The notes under the pieces were generated by a model. That model was not told the origin of the DNA. It saw nothing but the letters and a program-made list of their open reading frames with translations, and searched no databases. The translations under genes and the position numbers were made by a program. Below are positions 34,581-46,850 of a DNA stretch of 64,000 nt, in pieces (within the stretch, counting starts at the first letter, position 1; every line of letters begins with the position of its first letter). Origin of the DNA: Vespa crabro (lineage: Eukaryota > Arthropoda > Insecta > Hymenoptera > Vespidae); the NCBI RefSeq assembly GCF_910589235.1, contig NC_060959.1, positions 3,327,645-3,391,644 of the forward strand, given 5' to 3'.

Positions 34581-36203
34581 AATAATACCGTTATGTCGTT
34601 TTATATTTAACCGTCGTCGTTGTCAAAACGTTCGAGAATGTTTTGTAACAAATTTTTTACGAAAACGTTCTTTTCTTTTTTCTTTTCTTCTCCTTTTAAC
34701 AAATTTTTTTTCTCTTTTTTTTCCTTCTTTATTTTTATTTATTTATTTATTTTTTGTAATGTTTAGCAACGAATAAACACAAGAGTCGATTTAATTAATT
34801 AATCCCTTATATTTGTCATCGGATTTAATCATATTTAAAAAATTTTTAATTTTATTTCACAAAAGTCGACCGTATAGTTCGTTAAAATGCTGCAGTTTGC
34901 AAAGGTTTTCGTCACGAAAAAATGAAACACACCGTAATCGATCCGTCTCCGTTTTTAATTTTCAAGAGATGGCCCACGTATCTCTGTCTCTCTCAGTTTC
35001 TCTTTTTCTCTCTCTTTCTCTCTTTATCTCCCTTTCATCCTGCGTGCTCTCTTCGTCGACTTGACATCACAGAAGAGAACACGCAAGCGCGCACGTGGTG
35101 AAATATAGTGTAGAAGGGACGAGGGGGATGACACATGCACACGTATACAGTCATTTGTATGCACACATCTATACCATACATACACACAGACATGTACGTG
35201 TTCACTTATACGTCGTTGAATCGAGTACTGACCGGAGTTAGAATGAAGAGAGACCATGGCGGATAGCACGGCAATCGATAGTGTCCTGGCATCGTTCGTC
35301 TACGTCTACCACCGTTAGTTACTTGATGGATAGAAATAGGACGCTCGTTATATATATATCTTTCTCTTTCTGTCTCTTCTATTTTACAATTAATCGAAAT
35401 ATATCGAATTTAAAAGTAAGAAAAATTAGAAAGACGAATTTACTATGACGATCGGTACGATCTATACGAATCTATAAGTTCTCATAGAACATTCAAAGTA
35501 TGTAAAGTAACGACGATAATCTCTTAAACTCGTGACGCCTTTGATCGTTCTGCCGATTAAAATAGATTTATAGAGCACCAGTCTATAATTATTGCGATGG
35601 CATTCGACGAAGGGACACGACTACTGGCTCAAGCCGAGTTTTCGAAACAGAGCGGTTCTAACTATACGCTAATTATATCGTTCTAATATGCTTGTAGATA
35701 CTATTAATAATATAGATATTATATTTGTCACTTTATTAGTCGTTAAAAGGAAAAAGAAAGAAATAAAAAACTGATAATGATTAAAGGCAAGGGATAGGGA
35801 GAGGAAAAAGAAAAAAACAAGAAAAAACATTTTTTTTTCACGAATATTTTCAACCATTTTATTTTTAATTAGATTGACATGAATTTTATTTGAAGATGAA
35901 ATTTATGAACGTTATAAAAATTATTATTATTATTATATTTTTTTCTTTTTTTTTTTTTCGTTAAAAATTTTTAGTACTTTTTTCTTTCCTAACACTAAAA
36001 GAATCTAACTAATGGACGAGATCTTTCTTATTGTATTGCCAACCGGTTATTCCCAATTTACTGATGCCACCACGGTTGCACGTATCGATCGTTGAAACCA
36101 CACCTCGGGCTCTTTCCCGTGTCCCCATTCGCGTGTGTGTTTCAGAACGCCAAGAATGTACCCGACGCCCGGCGTCGGCGTCGATCGATCGTCCTCAAGA
36201 AAT

Positions 36204-36225
36204 TGCTCTCTCTCTCTCTCTCTCC

Positions 36226-36273
<48 letters not shown>

Positions 36274-36288
36274 ATCTCTCTTTCTCTC
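36204..36288. repeat. (TC)n microsatellite
   Basis: About 85 pyrimidines with occasional CCC, TTT and ATC interruptions. Confidence 0.9.
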
Positions 36289-37811
36289 CTGTCATGACGG
36301 TAAGATCACACGAACCGTGTGTGATAATTATAGCTCGTATTTTTCCTTCTTTTATCTCGAACGAAATTGAATATTTTGCATTTTGTTCTTTTATCTTTTT
36401 TCTATTTCCTTTCTTTTTTTCTTCTTCGTTTTTCTTCTTTCTTTTTCTTCCTCTTCTTCTTCTTTCCTTTAATCTCGAAATGACTATTTTCGATCGTCTC
36501 TAATGTGTTACAAATTGTTCGATTAGTTTCTTTACCTAAATTGTTTTTTTTATTATGTTTTCATGTTGAAAAAGTCGAGTCACATAGAACGAACGTATGG
36601 TTTTGTATTATTACGTGTCTATTTGGTAGAAATGTAGCAATTGTTCTTGTCGCTTCAGCACAGCAGTTAGTTGACTTTCAACGAGGTCGAGTGACGTTAT
36701 CGCAAAACTTCGATAAGATACCGATTTCATGACTCGGGTAAGTCGTTTGCGGTACTACTTTCGCTTTCGCGAGGATATTTTATGTCGTGGATCGTATGGT
36801 AAATATAAAAAAGAAAAACAAAAATAAACGGAATAAGAAGAAAAAAGGATAAAATTAAAAAAGAAAAGTAGAGGAAAAAGAAATAACGATTTTCTAAATA
36901 TACATTCGGAATTACAAAGGAGAAAAAAATATTTTTTTTTCTAATGATAACATTTTCATATTTAGTTGTGGTAATAAATAATATATGTAAGGTATGTGCG
37001 ACAATCACGTCATGCGAGATCTATGATATCGTTTGATTTATTTGCGAGACATTTGCGATTTTAATGCACGTTAACACAATTCTTTTGAAATTGTTGTTAT
37101 TAACGGATTTGATTTCGTATGCATGCAAATAACTTCCTCGGACTTTTCTGTCTTATTCGCATTATCGTCTCGCTCTTTTACAAAGACGCTAACGGCCTAT
37201 CTATGCGAGCTGTTTAAATGTTTGCGTAACTTCCTGAATGCTATCTATTTTATTTATATCCTTGTAATAAATATATATATATCCAATCTCGTTTTTGAAA
37301 ACATTCAAGATTGAGTTGACTTTTCTTTTTTAATTTTTTAACTCCTGTATTTTTTTTGTTTTTTCCTTTTTTTTGTTTTTCTTAGAACGTCCCAACGTTC
37401 TTCGGTTTGAAAGTTTTCATTTAAAAAAATATCTATTTATCCAGGAGATATCTCCTTGTGAAAAGAAAACAAAATTAAATAACGTTATTTCTCGGACGCC
37501 AGTCATATACAGTGCCTGTTATAAGAATGATCGAGAAAGTTATTGTACACTTTACGTGTTGTAGTTACATTTATATCGTACTGAGTTTCTCTTGAAAGGG
37601 ATAGTTACTATCGATCGCGATTGATTATCGAGGACGCGAGACTCGTTAATCTAAGATTCTCCAGATACGTTAAGAACATATTTTTATTTATTTATTTATT
37701 TTCTTTTTTCAAATTCGTAAAAAATTCTCACCGGCACGAACGTCGTATTAATTATCGTATACGTTATAATACTTACCGACTTCCTTATAAAATAAGGAAA
37801 GACAGAAATAA

Positions 37812-37815
<4 letters not shown>

Positions 37816-37863
<48 letters not shown>

Positions 37864-37888
37864 ATACATATATATATATATATATATA
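37816..37888. repeat. (GA)n joined to (TA)n
   Basis: About 21 GA units run directly into AAATATATACATA and (TA)n. Confidence 0.9.
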
Positions 37889-38339
37889 ATCAATTCTATC
37901 GATTAGATGATATTAATCGAGATTTATTATACTTTAACGATTATAAAGCGCTATCAAAATGTTCGTACCATATATACGACTACGTTGATGACTCGATTAT
38001 TCATCAAAGAAGTTAATAATGGTGCTGTTTCTTCATCGAATCTTACGATTTGAGCAAAATATACGATTACGAGATGGAAATTGTGTTCAATATCTACAAA
38101 GAAATCTACCTTGAACGCAATTCGCGCGTCTTGGAGCCGGTTTCATGACTGATGACATTTTCCTCTTCACGGATACCGACGTATCCCGTATAGATCATTT
38201 GTTGTCAATAATCATGACCATCGATGAAATCATACAGACAAAAGAGATTAGAGAGAAATAAAGATTAGAGGAAGTAGTGTGTTAATAAAATAAAAAAACA
38301 TTTATTTCTTCCAATGATGAATTATATTACAGACTTTTT

Positions 38340-38363
38340 TTATATTATACATATATATATTTT

Positions 38364-38405
<42 letters not shown>
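38340..38405. repeat. (TA)n microsatellite
   Basis: TATATTATACATA followed by about 19 TA units. Confidence 0.9.
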
Positions 38406-38407
<2 letters not shown>

Positions 38408-39109
38408 GACAATTAATATTTTTCTTTTCTTTTTTGTTTTTGTTTTGTTTTGTTATTTGTTTTTTTTTTTTATGATTATACCATTGCATCGAGTAACGGT
38501 GAGAGATCGATGGAGAGTGTAAAAAATGGGGAGAAGAGAGAAATGCGAAGAAAAAGAAAGAAAAAGAGAGAGAGAGAGAAAGCAACAAAAAGAAAAGAAG
38601 CGAGAAAGAGTTATCGCGAGGCGATCTGTAGGCGAGTAGGTGGGAAGCAGAGTAGGGGAGGGTTTAGGGGCTACGCATGTCAACTAGAGGGCATTCAACT
38701 ATCGATCGCATAGTTTCAGCCAACCCTCCGAAGGGAGACACCGCTTTCCTTCCTTCTCTCTCTCGTTCTCACAAACATATACATACACGTACAAACTGTT
38801 TCTCTACTCTTCTCTTCTCTTTTTCCTTCTTCGACAATTTTTCTCACAACATTGCCTCCTTCTATTACTCTCTCTCCTTTTATCTTTTTCTCTTTTTATT
38901 ATTTTCCTATTTCTTTTCTACTTCCATTTTTGCTCCCAAATATTTCCTTTTTATTTCTTTCTATCCCTTTCTTCTTGTTTTCTTTTTTTTTCCACGAAAA
39001 TAAGAAAATTTGAACATATTCAAGAGATAGAATCACGAAGGATATTAAATCTTTAATATATACATTAAATTTCTCTTCTCTCTTGCTCTCTCTCTTTGTT
39101 TCTCCTTCC

Positions 39110-39111
<2 letters not shown>

Positions 39112-39149
<38 letters not shown>

Positions 39150-39155
39150 TTCTCT
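39112..39155. repeat. (TC)n microsatellite
   Basis: CT units with TTT interruptions. Confidence 0.85.
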
Positions 39156-39447
39156 ATCATTGTTTTATTTCCTGTTACTAATTCGGTACTTCTCTTTTTT
39201 TTATACCTCTTTTCCTTCCTCCTTCTCTTCGTCGTTTTCGTTCACTTTTCTCATAACATTGGGTCTTTTTTTATCGTTCTCTCTTTCTCTTATACGTGTC
39301 GAGTACACGTGCGTGGGTATATGATTCACCCTCTCGCACCTCTCCCTTTCTTTCTCCGCTCTTTCGACAGGACGTTGCTTGTTGTATCCGTGTAACAAGG
39401 TAGAAGGGAAGAGAAATAGTAGAGGAGATAAAAATCAAGAGACATAG

Positions 39448-39525
39448 AGAGAAAAAGAGAGAGAGAGAGAGAAAAAGTCATACATACATACGCACGCATA
39501 TACAATAGAAAGTAGAGAGAAAGAC

Positions 39526-39585
<60 letters not shown>
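39448..39585. repeat. paired (GA)n tracts
   Basis: GA units at 39448-39472 and a purer tract at 39530-39585 separated by CATACATACGCACG-type DNA. Confidence 0.9.
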
Positions 39586-39586
<1 letters not shown>

Positions 39587-40037
39587 CATTTTGACAATTT
39601 CAGCAACAATTCCATTCACCGAGTCGGCACGACTCGGCGCGCATTCAGGTATCCCTCGAAATTTCATGCGCTCGATACTACGAGAGAAAGAGGAGGAAAG
39701 AAAGAGATAAAGAGAAAGAGTAAGAGAAAGAAACAGAAGCTGGCGTAGGTGCATCGAGAACAATCGTGGCGTGTGCGCAAGAGTACAAAAGATCGTAAAG
39801 CAGCACACGAGCCTCACGCAGCCCATTATACGTTTTTTCTCTCTTTAGTTCTCTTTTTTTTCTTTCTTTCTCTCTCTCTCTCTCTCTTTCTTTCTCTTTT
39901 TTCTTTCTTTTTTTTTTTTATCATACACCTTCAACGAAGAACGTACGCATCCCAGCTAAAAAAACACTCTGCGAGTCGGTCTGGCAATTCGTTTTCCATC
40001 TATCCACCCCCTCAGTCCTCTTTCTCTCTCTTACTCT

Positions 40038-40041
40038 CTCC

Positions 40042-40077
<36 letters not shown>

Positions 40078-40230
40078 TTGTTTTTACAAAGGATCAGAGA
40101 AAAAGCAGAGCATCGTGGCTTCGTTCTTTTGAAATATAACGTAGCTGAACGTAATCGAACTTATAACGTATCACAGTACTCGACGTTTACGAAGGAAGTA
40201 AAGAGAATCACGAAAGTGAAAGAGAAAGAA

Positions 40231-40267
<37 letters not shown>

Positions 40268-40539
40268 GAGGGAAAGAAAGAGGGAAAGAGAACTCGCACG
40301 CGGTGGGGTGAATTTTAAAACGTGTAGGCTTCAGAGTTCTCCGACCCACGTGGCGCGATACACGTTTACCAGTCGTGTGCTTAAGTCCTGCAGAGACATA
40401 GAGGAAGAAGAGGGGATGAGAGGAAAGGGAGTCGAGGGACCATGGGGAGTATATACATACATACGTATGCGGGCCAGCTGATCGCTAGCCGCATGCTTAT
40501 ATGTGTATGGGTTCAAACACGAGTCACCGATACTACTGT

Positions 40540-40597
<58 letters not shown>

Positions 40598-40604
40598 CTC
40601 TCTC
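40038..40604. repeat. alternating TC and GA tracts
   Basis: (TC)n 40038-40074, (GA)n 40231-40262 and (TC)n 40543-40604. The opposite orientations mean these tracts can pair with each other as long inverted repeats. Confidence 0.85.
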
Positions 40605-41009
40605 TTTCTTTTTTTTCTGGTAACGTTATGCACCGTGCTGCACGGATGCATTTCGTTAATGGCATACGAGTGAACAAGTATTTAAATTTAGAGTTCGCCT
40701 CGGTAACTCCTCTACCTCACCCGTATCCCTTAGCCTTTCTCTATCTCTTATCTCTCTTTCTCTCTTTCTGGCTATCTATTGTACCTATCTCGTTTTTCTT
40801 CCCTTATATCTCGTTTCCAGTATTTTGGACGGCAATCGGTCACGAGGCCATTCCAACTGGAACGGTTTAACAATATAGATTATATTCGAGAAAGTGTACA
40901 AGTAAAAGAGTTAATTAGCTTTTAATTATAATTATAGGTTATTTATGTTGTCGTGTGACCAATCTTGTTTTCTCTCTTTGTTTTTTTTTTATAATACTTG
41001 TATATATAT

Positions 41010-41053
41010 ACATATGTATGTATACATACATGCATGTATATATATATATATAT
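41010..41053. repeat. TA/TACATG repeat
   Basis: TATATACATATGTATGTATACATACATGCATG then (TA)n; locally palindromic. Confidence 0.85.
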
Positions 41054-42426
41054 CTTGTTTTAATACTTGAGTTCTTATTACAGTCATCACTTCAGATCTC
41101 CATTTATAATTATTATAATCTAATGATTCAACATATATATCTTTTCACAATAATGGGTACTTATAAAGATTTAATGTTCTTGCACGTGAACATTGCTATA
41201 TTTAAAATTAAAATTCCACGTTCAGAGTTATTCATTCTTCGAACCCCTCCCCTATTTTTAACATTAACTATAACCACCGGTTTCTACCGAAATTCCTCTC
41301 ATTTTAACGTTTCTTTTTTTCTTTCCCCTTTTCTGTTTTTTGTTTGTTTTTTCTTTTCTACGAAACAATACTTAAAAAACATTCATCGTTCAACGAGTTC
41401 TCGTTTATGGCAAGACACGTCCCCGGGAATGGGACAAAAGAGAGATGTAGTAGTAAGGAGTTACGTACTCGTTTCCTAATCTTTTTCGAGTAAGCACAAA
41501 GGAGACGGAGATCGACGCAAGAGATTTGTAAAAGAACGAAAAGACAAGCACGGAGGAAAAAAAAAGAAAGAAAGAAAAAGAAGAAGAAAAAGAAAAGAGA
41601 AAAAAGGAAAAGAAGAAAAAAGAAAGGGAAAAGAAGAGAAAGGGGAGTTAGTTTAGCGATTGAGGGGTAATGGGCGGAGGGAGGTTGCGGGTGGTTGGAA
41701 AGGAGTAGGAGCTGGGAAGGAAGGGGGATTTGTTCGTATACGGAGAAATTCAGTCGCGATTAGTCTCAAGGTGATCTAAGCGCGTGCTCACAGGCTTACA
41801 AACGAATCTGAAATGTGGGAAGCCTATTGTGAGATAATTCCGCTCTTACCAACGGTTAAGAGCGCGTGCTCATACACTACTTCCGGTTGACCGAGTTCAT
41901 CCGAAGCTCAGATCCGTTCGCCGATATACAACAGACCTCCGGTGTGTGGTTTGTACTTTATACATACCTACGTTGTATCTTGCGGTTGAGAGAAGTGACA
42001 AGCAGGCGCGCGCGTGCGTGCACTCGGCCGCACACACAGGAAATGAAATTCTTTCTTTCCTTTTGAAGTACGATTCAAGGGAAATCACGGGTATAACCTA
42101 TCGGGATTATCAACCCGTAAAAACGTATTTATTTTAGAACAAAATGTTTTATATTCTGATAAACATCGATAACTGTCGCACAGTCGACATTTAAATATCC
42201 TGTTTTCATACCACTTTTGACTTGTCTCTTTCTTTTTTTTTTTTTGTTTTTTTCTTATTTTGCGATAGAAATGTATCTTTTCGTTTCTGGTTTTTTCTTT
42301 TTATTTTTCTTTTTTTTTTATTTTTATCATTACGTTTACACAGCTACACGTATATATATTTTCCTTTTTTTTCTTTTCTTTCTTGTTTTCATTTTTGTTG
42401 TTTCTTTTTTTTTCTTTTTTATATAG

Positions 42427-42619
42427 GAGAGCGCGAGATCGAAACCTGATTCGACAGAAGCCCGTTCGTTCTGCGCAAGTGTTGCCAAAGTTCGTTGCAT
42501 CCTTTATAGTCTCACGGCACGATTTCGATGTAAATACGACGAAATATTTCGTTCGCCTACTTGTCGCTATTTCCGGAGAAGCATGCATATCCCTTTTCGA
42601 CGGGATCGTGGAAAAATAG
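42427..42619 (+). CDS. weak candidate terminal exon
   Basis: An exceptionally long T-rich tract (about 42217-42420) ends in TATATAG at 42426. In phase 2 the following sequence is open for 63 codons to TAG at 42617-42619. It contains RDRNLIRQKPVRSAQVLPKF, then VNTTKYFVRLLVAISGEA and ISLFDGIVEK at the end. AATAAA occurs at 42858. Against it: the same stretch is also open on the minus strand and in another plus frame, so its C+G-richer composition may simply lack stops. The only phase-2 donor seen upstream is the weak exon at 18854-18965. Function unknown. Confidence 0.15.
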
Positions 42620-42891
42620 AATTCACGAGAGATGGCATAAAGATATCGAAAGCGAAACGGAAACGTTTCTACGTGGAAATTTTGCCTGCCGATCTCGGTA
42701 TAGGTATGGTGAATCACAAGGGAACGCTTATAAACAAAGTATTTTTTGACGTGTGTGCATGTGTAACCGTCATCGATACTCTCTGACGGTGTTACTAAGA
42801 ATAAGTTTCTTAATATATTGTTTCACCGAGTTAACAAAACATCAATATATCATGTCAAATAAAATGAAAATGATTTTAAAGAGTTTTTATG

Positions 42892-42893
<2 letters not shown>

Positions 42894-42953
<60 letters not shown>

Positions 42954-43052
42954 ACTAATAGCATAAAACATAATAATAATGAAATACAATTTTATTAGGA
43001 GGTACATATATATATATATATATATACATATATACATATATACATATATATT
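42894..43052. repeat. two (TA)n blocks
   Basis: About 28 TA units at 42894-42950, then ~55 bases of unique A+T DNA, then TATATA/TACATA units at 43003-43052. Confidence 0.9.
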
Positions 43053-43410
43053 CTTATATAACAAATTAAATGTTATTTAAATAATTATTAAGAAGCTTTC
43101 GTTTATTATCGTTACTTTATAAATGTTTAAAAACGTTTTAACGTTTGAAAGCGTGAATCTTGTTTAGGATCGGTAGGACGTCCTTCCTGTTTCTGGTTCG
43201 TCGTGTACAGACCGCCTCAGTCCGATGGCCTTAGCTTGGCTCTTTGCTCTATCGAAGGCGCATGCGTCGATGCATGAACGTATAGAGTTGCGTATGTGAC
43301 GCACGCGTGTTGCCTCGCAAGGACGGGAATAGAATCGAAACCGGCTGCAACCGACCTTAGCGTCCGTCGTCAGCCTTTTTTCTCATTTTAGTTGCCTCCC
43401 GAGTCGCCGG

Positions 43411-43485
43411 TAATGTTGCTGCTGATGCTGATGCTGATGCTGATGCTGCTGCCGCCGTCGCCATTGCCATCGCCGTCGTAGTTGC
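43411..43485. repeat. GCTGAT / GCC triplet repeat
   Basis: GCTGAT repeated about four times, then GCTGCC, GCC, GTC and GCC triplets in a CpG-rich patch. Confidence 0.8.
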
Positions 43486-43540
43486 TCTTCCTTGCCTCTC
43501 AACTGAGAGAAAAGGAAAAAAAGAGAGAAAGAGAGAGAAA

Positions 43541-43575
43541 GACAGACAGACAGACAGACAGATAGATAGAGAGAT
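43541..43575. repeat. (GACA)n/(GATA)n tetranucleotide repeat
   Basis: Five GACA units followed by GATA units within a longer purine-rich stretch. Confidence 0.85.
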
Positions 43576-44262
43576 AGAGAAAAAAGATGAGAAAAAGAGA
43601 GATGAAAGGCCGTTTCATGACGAGAAACCGATGATACTTGAACCGGACGAATCTTCTTCCTTCGTCCTCGCTTTCTCTCTATTGTCGATTACGCAAACAC
43701 CATAAATCATGATTTACGCTTCGTGTAACTCGAGTATATACGCGATAGTTATTCCCTATACCTTTCTGTACTCGTTTCCCTTTAGGGCAAAGGGAATTCT
43801 CGACACTGCGACGCGAATTCATCTTCGTATCGAATCGAATCGTATCGAATCGATCGTCGATCGTATCGTTGCCAATCTTGTTACGTATCCCATGTTAAAG
43901 CTATCACGTATTTTATCAGAAATTTTCACAGAAAATAATACCATATGTTATGTATCTATGTGTTTATATAGATACGTACGTATCACAATAATATATTGGA
44001 CAGGCACACATAATTAAAATGTATTTATATTATTTTTTAACTAATATTATATCATTAGTACATTTTTGTAGTACGAAAAAGATAAATAACGAAGTTTTGT
44101 ACTGTATATTAATATTTAATTAACAATACAATATCCATTAATATTAATAACTTCTTTCCATATCTTGATGAAAGCTCTTGAATTATTCTTCGATAATATA
44201 ACTCGTTCTTGGAAGCACTTTGGAATGGGATCGGGTTGGGTTAGCTTGCCTTGGCTTGGTTT

Positions 44263-44297
44263 GGGGAGGAGAAGAGGAAATGGGGTGAGGGGAGGGG
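44263..44297 (+). promoter_or_regulatory. G-quadruplex candidate
   Basis: Four GGGG runs at 44263-44266, 44282-44285, 44289-44292 and 44294-44297 within a strongly G-rich purine block. The loops are 15, 3 and 1 bases, so the first loop is long. Function is inferred from the G-quadruplex rule only. Confidence 0.4.
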
Positions 44298-44659
44298 ACA
44301 GGAGGAGGTATTAAAGTTTTTTCGGTATTATTATTTATTAAGTTATAATACTTATCGCAATCTATTTGAAATGATTAAAAACAGAGCGGCTTTTAATTTA
44401 TGTTTACTCGAGATTCCTGAGAGCGGTGAATATCTTAACGACTTGATTACATCCAACCTGACTAATAACGAGACTTGTCATCTATATCCTTGAGAAGGCT
44501 TTCCTTATCTAATACATTTTTAACGAGGCTGGATCAAGTACGCAATTCATAACTCCGAACGAAGTTTCCGAGCAAAATCACGTTCCGTCAGCATAATTCG
44601 AATTCTCCTTTCCGTAGAGAAGTCGCGAATCGTGATGGTTTGTAGAAAATGAGAGAGGC

Positions 44660-44683
44660 AAAGAGAGAGAAAGAAAGAGAAAA

Positions 44684-44726
<43 letters not shown>

Positions 44727-44822
44727 AACTCGTACGATGTTTCGATCGTTAAAACTTTAAATTTGTTTTGGAAAGAGAGAAATAGGCAAAGAGAGAGAGA
44801 GAGAGGGAGAGAGAGAGAGATA
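44660..44822. repeat. two (GA)n tracts
   Basis: GA and GAAA units at 44660-44720, unique sequence, then GA and GGGA units at 44789-44822. Confidence 0.85.
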
Positions 44823-45837
44823 GAAGATCTCAAAGAGTTGCCTAAGAGTTAGACGAAACTAACGCTCAAACGGAAATGGAATGAGTCTCGAATAATTTAA
44901 ACGTGACCTAAATGCATTCACTTAAATTTTCCGACCGCGTTCCATCCAAAATCATGTTTTTTTCAAAGAAACGAGGAAATAAAAAAAGGACAACTTTAGA
45001 TATATCTGTGTTATACTTGGGTTTAAACATCAATTAGATTTCAAACGGTGCGTTCCGGTAAAATAGGTCTTACGATGCATTCTATCGTTTAACTCCGTAT
45101 ACTATCATTGACAGCCTTTGAACCTGAAATTTTATTAGCTAGCAAGGATGAAAAAACTACTCTTATCGTTCCTAAGAGAAAAAGAGAAAATTCGAAGGAG
45201 AATGAGAAAGAAGAAAAAAAAGAAAGAGAAAAAGAGAGAGAAAAAAGATACTTTCTTTCACGATATTCGTACGACATTCTTGTTGTTGAATATCAATTAA
45301 TACCAAGAAGATACGATTGCGTTTATTTACTTTTTAATAGATAAATGAATAAACGATCGGATTTATAAATCTTTACGAAATAAGAAATATATTAAAATGA
45401 TGATAATTATATGGTTCACCTATTCATCACGTTCGAGTTCATTATTTTTATCCAATACAAATTCGAATTTGTTACGTTAATCCAATAGAGATTTATTAGA
45501 TTCGTATTCGTCCCATTCAACAGGTTTCTTCCTAATTGATTTCGTTCATTTGAAAACAAATTCGGATACATATCTACGTTTCATTAAAAAATATTTATTT
45601 ATATTTTAGATTATCTTATAGGAAATTCCTATTACTTTTTTAATAGTAATATCAAAGGTTTACCATTCACGTAGATTGGGATAAGGGAGACTTGGTACGT
45701 TAGAGCGCCAAGAGGTTGATGATCCCAAATCACAGAGCGTGAACCCGGCTGCACGGCAAGATGTACGTAAATATCGAACGAGATAGCGATAGACATGATT
45801 ACGAAGCAATTTCTCGTTCGACTCGGTTCTTTTCTCT

Positions 45838-45838
<1 letters not shown>

Positions 45839-45883
<45 letters not shown>

Positions 45884-46133
45884 CCCTTTCTCCCTCTCCC
45901 TCTTTTTCTCTCTTTCTTTCTTTCTCTGTTTCTTCATAACGTTTCCTCTCGTTCCGCTATACGTAACTTCTTGGCATTCTCTTGAACTTGCATTTTGTCC
46001 GTACGACAATCTATTATTTTGTTTCTATTCTGTTTTATTTCATTTTTCAATCGTGATCAAGAGAAAGAAACTCTCGAGGAACACGTTCGAAAAGAACTTG
46101 TATGCTCTCCTTCTAAATACGTGCTCCAACTTA

Positions 46134-46177
<44 letters not shown>
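45839..46177. repeat. two (TC)n tracts
   Basis: (TC)n at 45839-45877 with a ragged pyrimidine tail to 45930, and (TC)n at 46136-46177. Confidence 0.9.
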
Positions 46178-46183
<6 letters not shown>

Positions 46184-46489
46184 ACTCTTTCATGAAACAG
46201 AGATATACGCCAGTTTCTATTCTCGGACGACTCTTCTTCGTCTTTGCACTTTTCTTTCGTCGTTCGATTTTCGTTCTCGAGTTTAACTCGTTCATCGTTC
46301 TCTCTCCCTATCAATCTCCCCTTTCGTCTATTATTTTTTTTTTCACTTTGCACGATCACTTTCAAATCACTTAAATATCTATAATAAAATAACGTTTCCG
46401 ACGTTATTAATGAAAACTTTAATGTTTTAGAAATTTTTTATTTTTGTAGAAAATATTGTATATATGAGTCGTTCATAAGATAAATCGAT

Positions 46490-46850
46490 GAATTTTTTGA
46501 ATTTTGTTTCAATTTAAATGTCAAAGTATTTGATGGAGTCTTCACTTTTTATATTCGTAATAAATTTCCCTAATTTCCTTTATTCAGTACCATTGAATGA
46601 CAAAAATTTTTTTCGGCCATTGAATAAAAAATAATTTATTTCAAAAGCTAATTTGACTAAATCCGTACCCTAATGTAAATCGTTGCAATAATGTAATTCA
46701 AACATAGCAGTAAGGCCTTATATACATGCTACAATATTTATTTGAATTTATATTTTATAGATAATTTTAAAAAGCAATTTATATTATTTTATCATATTTC
46801 TCCACTTTTTGTTTTATGGAGTTAATGGATTTGGCAAGTAAACGGGCTCA
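46490..46850. repeat. dispersed ~350-bp repeat, copy 1
   Basis: Aligns by eye along its whole length with 56741-57085 in the same orientation. Shared landmarks in order: TTTAAATGTCAAA, TTCATAATAAATTT / TTCGTAATAAATTT, CATTGAATGACAA, GAATAAAAAATAATTTATTT, AATTCAAACA, AATTTATATTTTATAGA, AATTTTAAAAAGCAATTTATAT, and CACTTTTTGTTTTAT. The flanks differ. Too diverged to show terminal repeats or a coding frame; probably an old interspersed element. Confidence 0.75.

Larger units (their letters stand above)
34581..42426. other. non-coding stretch downstream of the locus
   Basis: No gene that I can support. Microsatellites: TC 36204-36288, GA/TA 37816-37888, TA 38340-38405, TC and GA tracts 39112-39155, 39448-39472 and 39530-39585, TC 40038-40074, GA 40231-40262, TC 40543-40604, TA 41010-41053, and a purine-rich block 41560-41725. 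CpG-richer patches lie at 36090-36200 and 39600-39660. A tiny ATG frame (35256-35318, MADSTAIDSVLASFVYVYHR) and an acceptor-plus-ORF at 40821-40870 were noted but not called. Confidence 0.5.
42620..46489. other. non-coding stretch
   Basis: (TA)n blocks 42894-42950 and 43003-43052; a CpG-rich patch 43140-43500 that ends in a CTGATG triplet repeat and could be promoter-like; GACA/GATA repeats 43541-43575; a G-rich block 44221-44310; (GA)n 44660-44720 and 44796-44822; TC tracts 45839-45877 and 46136-46177. The open frames of 60-160 codons over the TC tracts are repeat translations. Confidence 0.5.

Noticed and set aside
35256..35318. 20-codon ATG frame with good start context (MADSTAIDSVLASFVYVYHR)
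   Set aside because: Too short to judge. The possible donor GTTAGT is non-consensus and there is no partner exon.
40821..40870. TTTCCAG acceptor followed by a 16-codon phase-1 frame (FWTAIGHEAIPTGTV, stop)
   Set aside because: The acceptor is good and the phase would fit the locus, but it is very short, 6 kb past a good polyadenylation signal, and without a nearby AATAAA.
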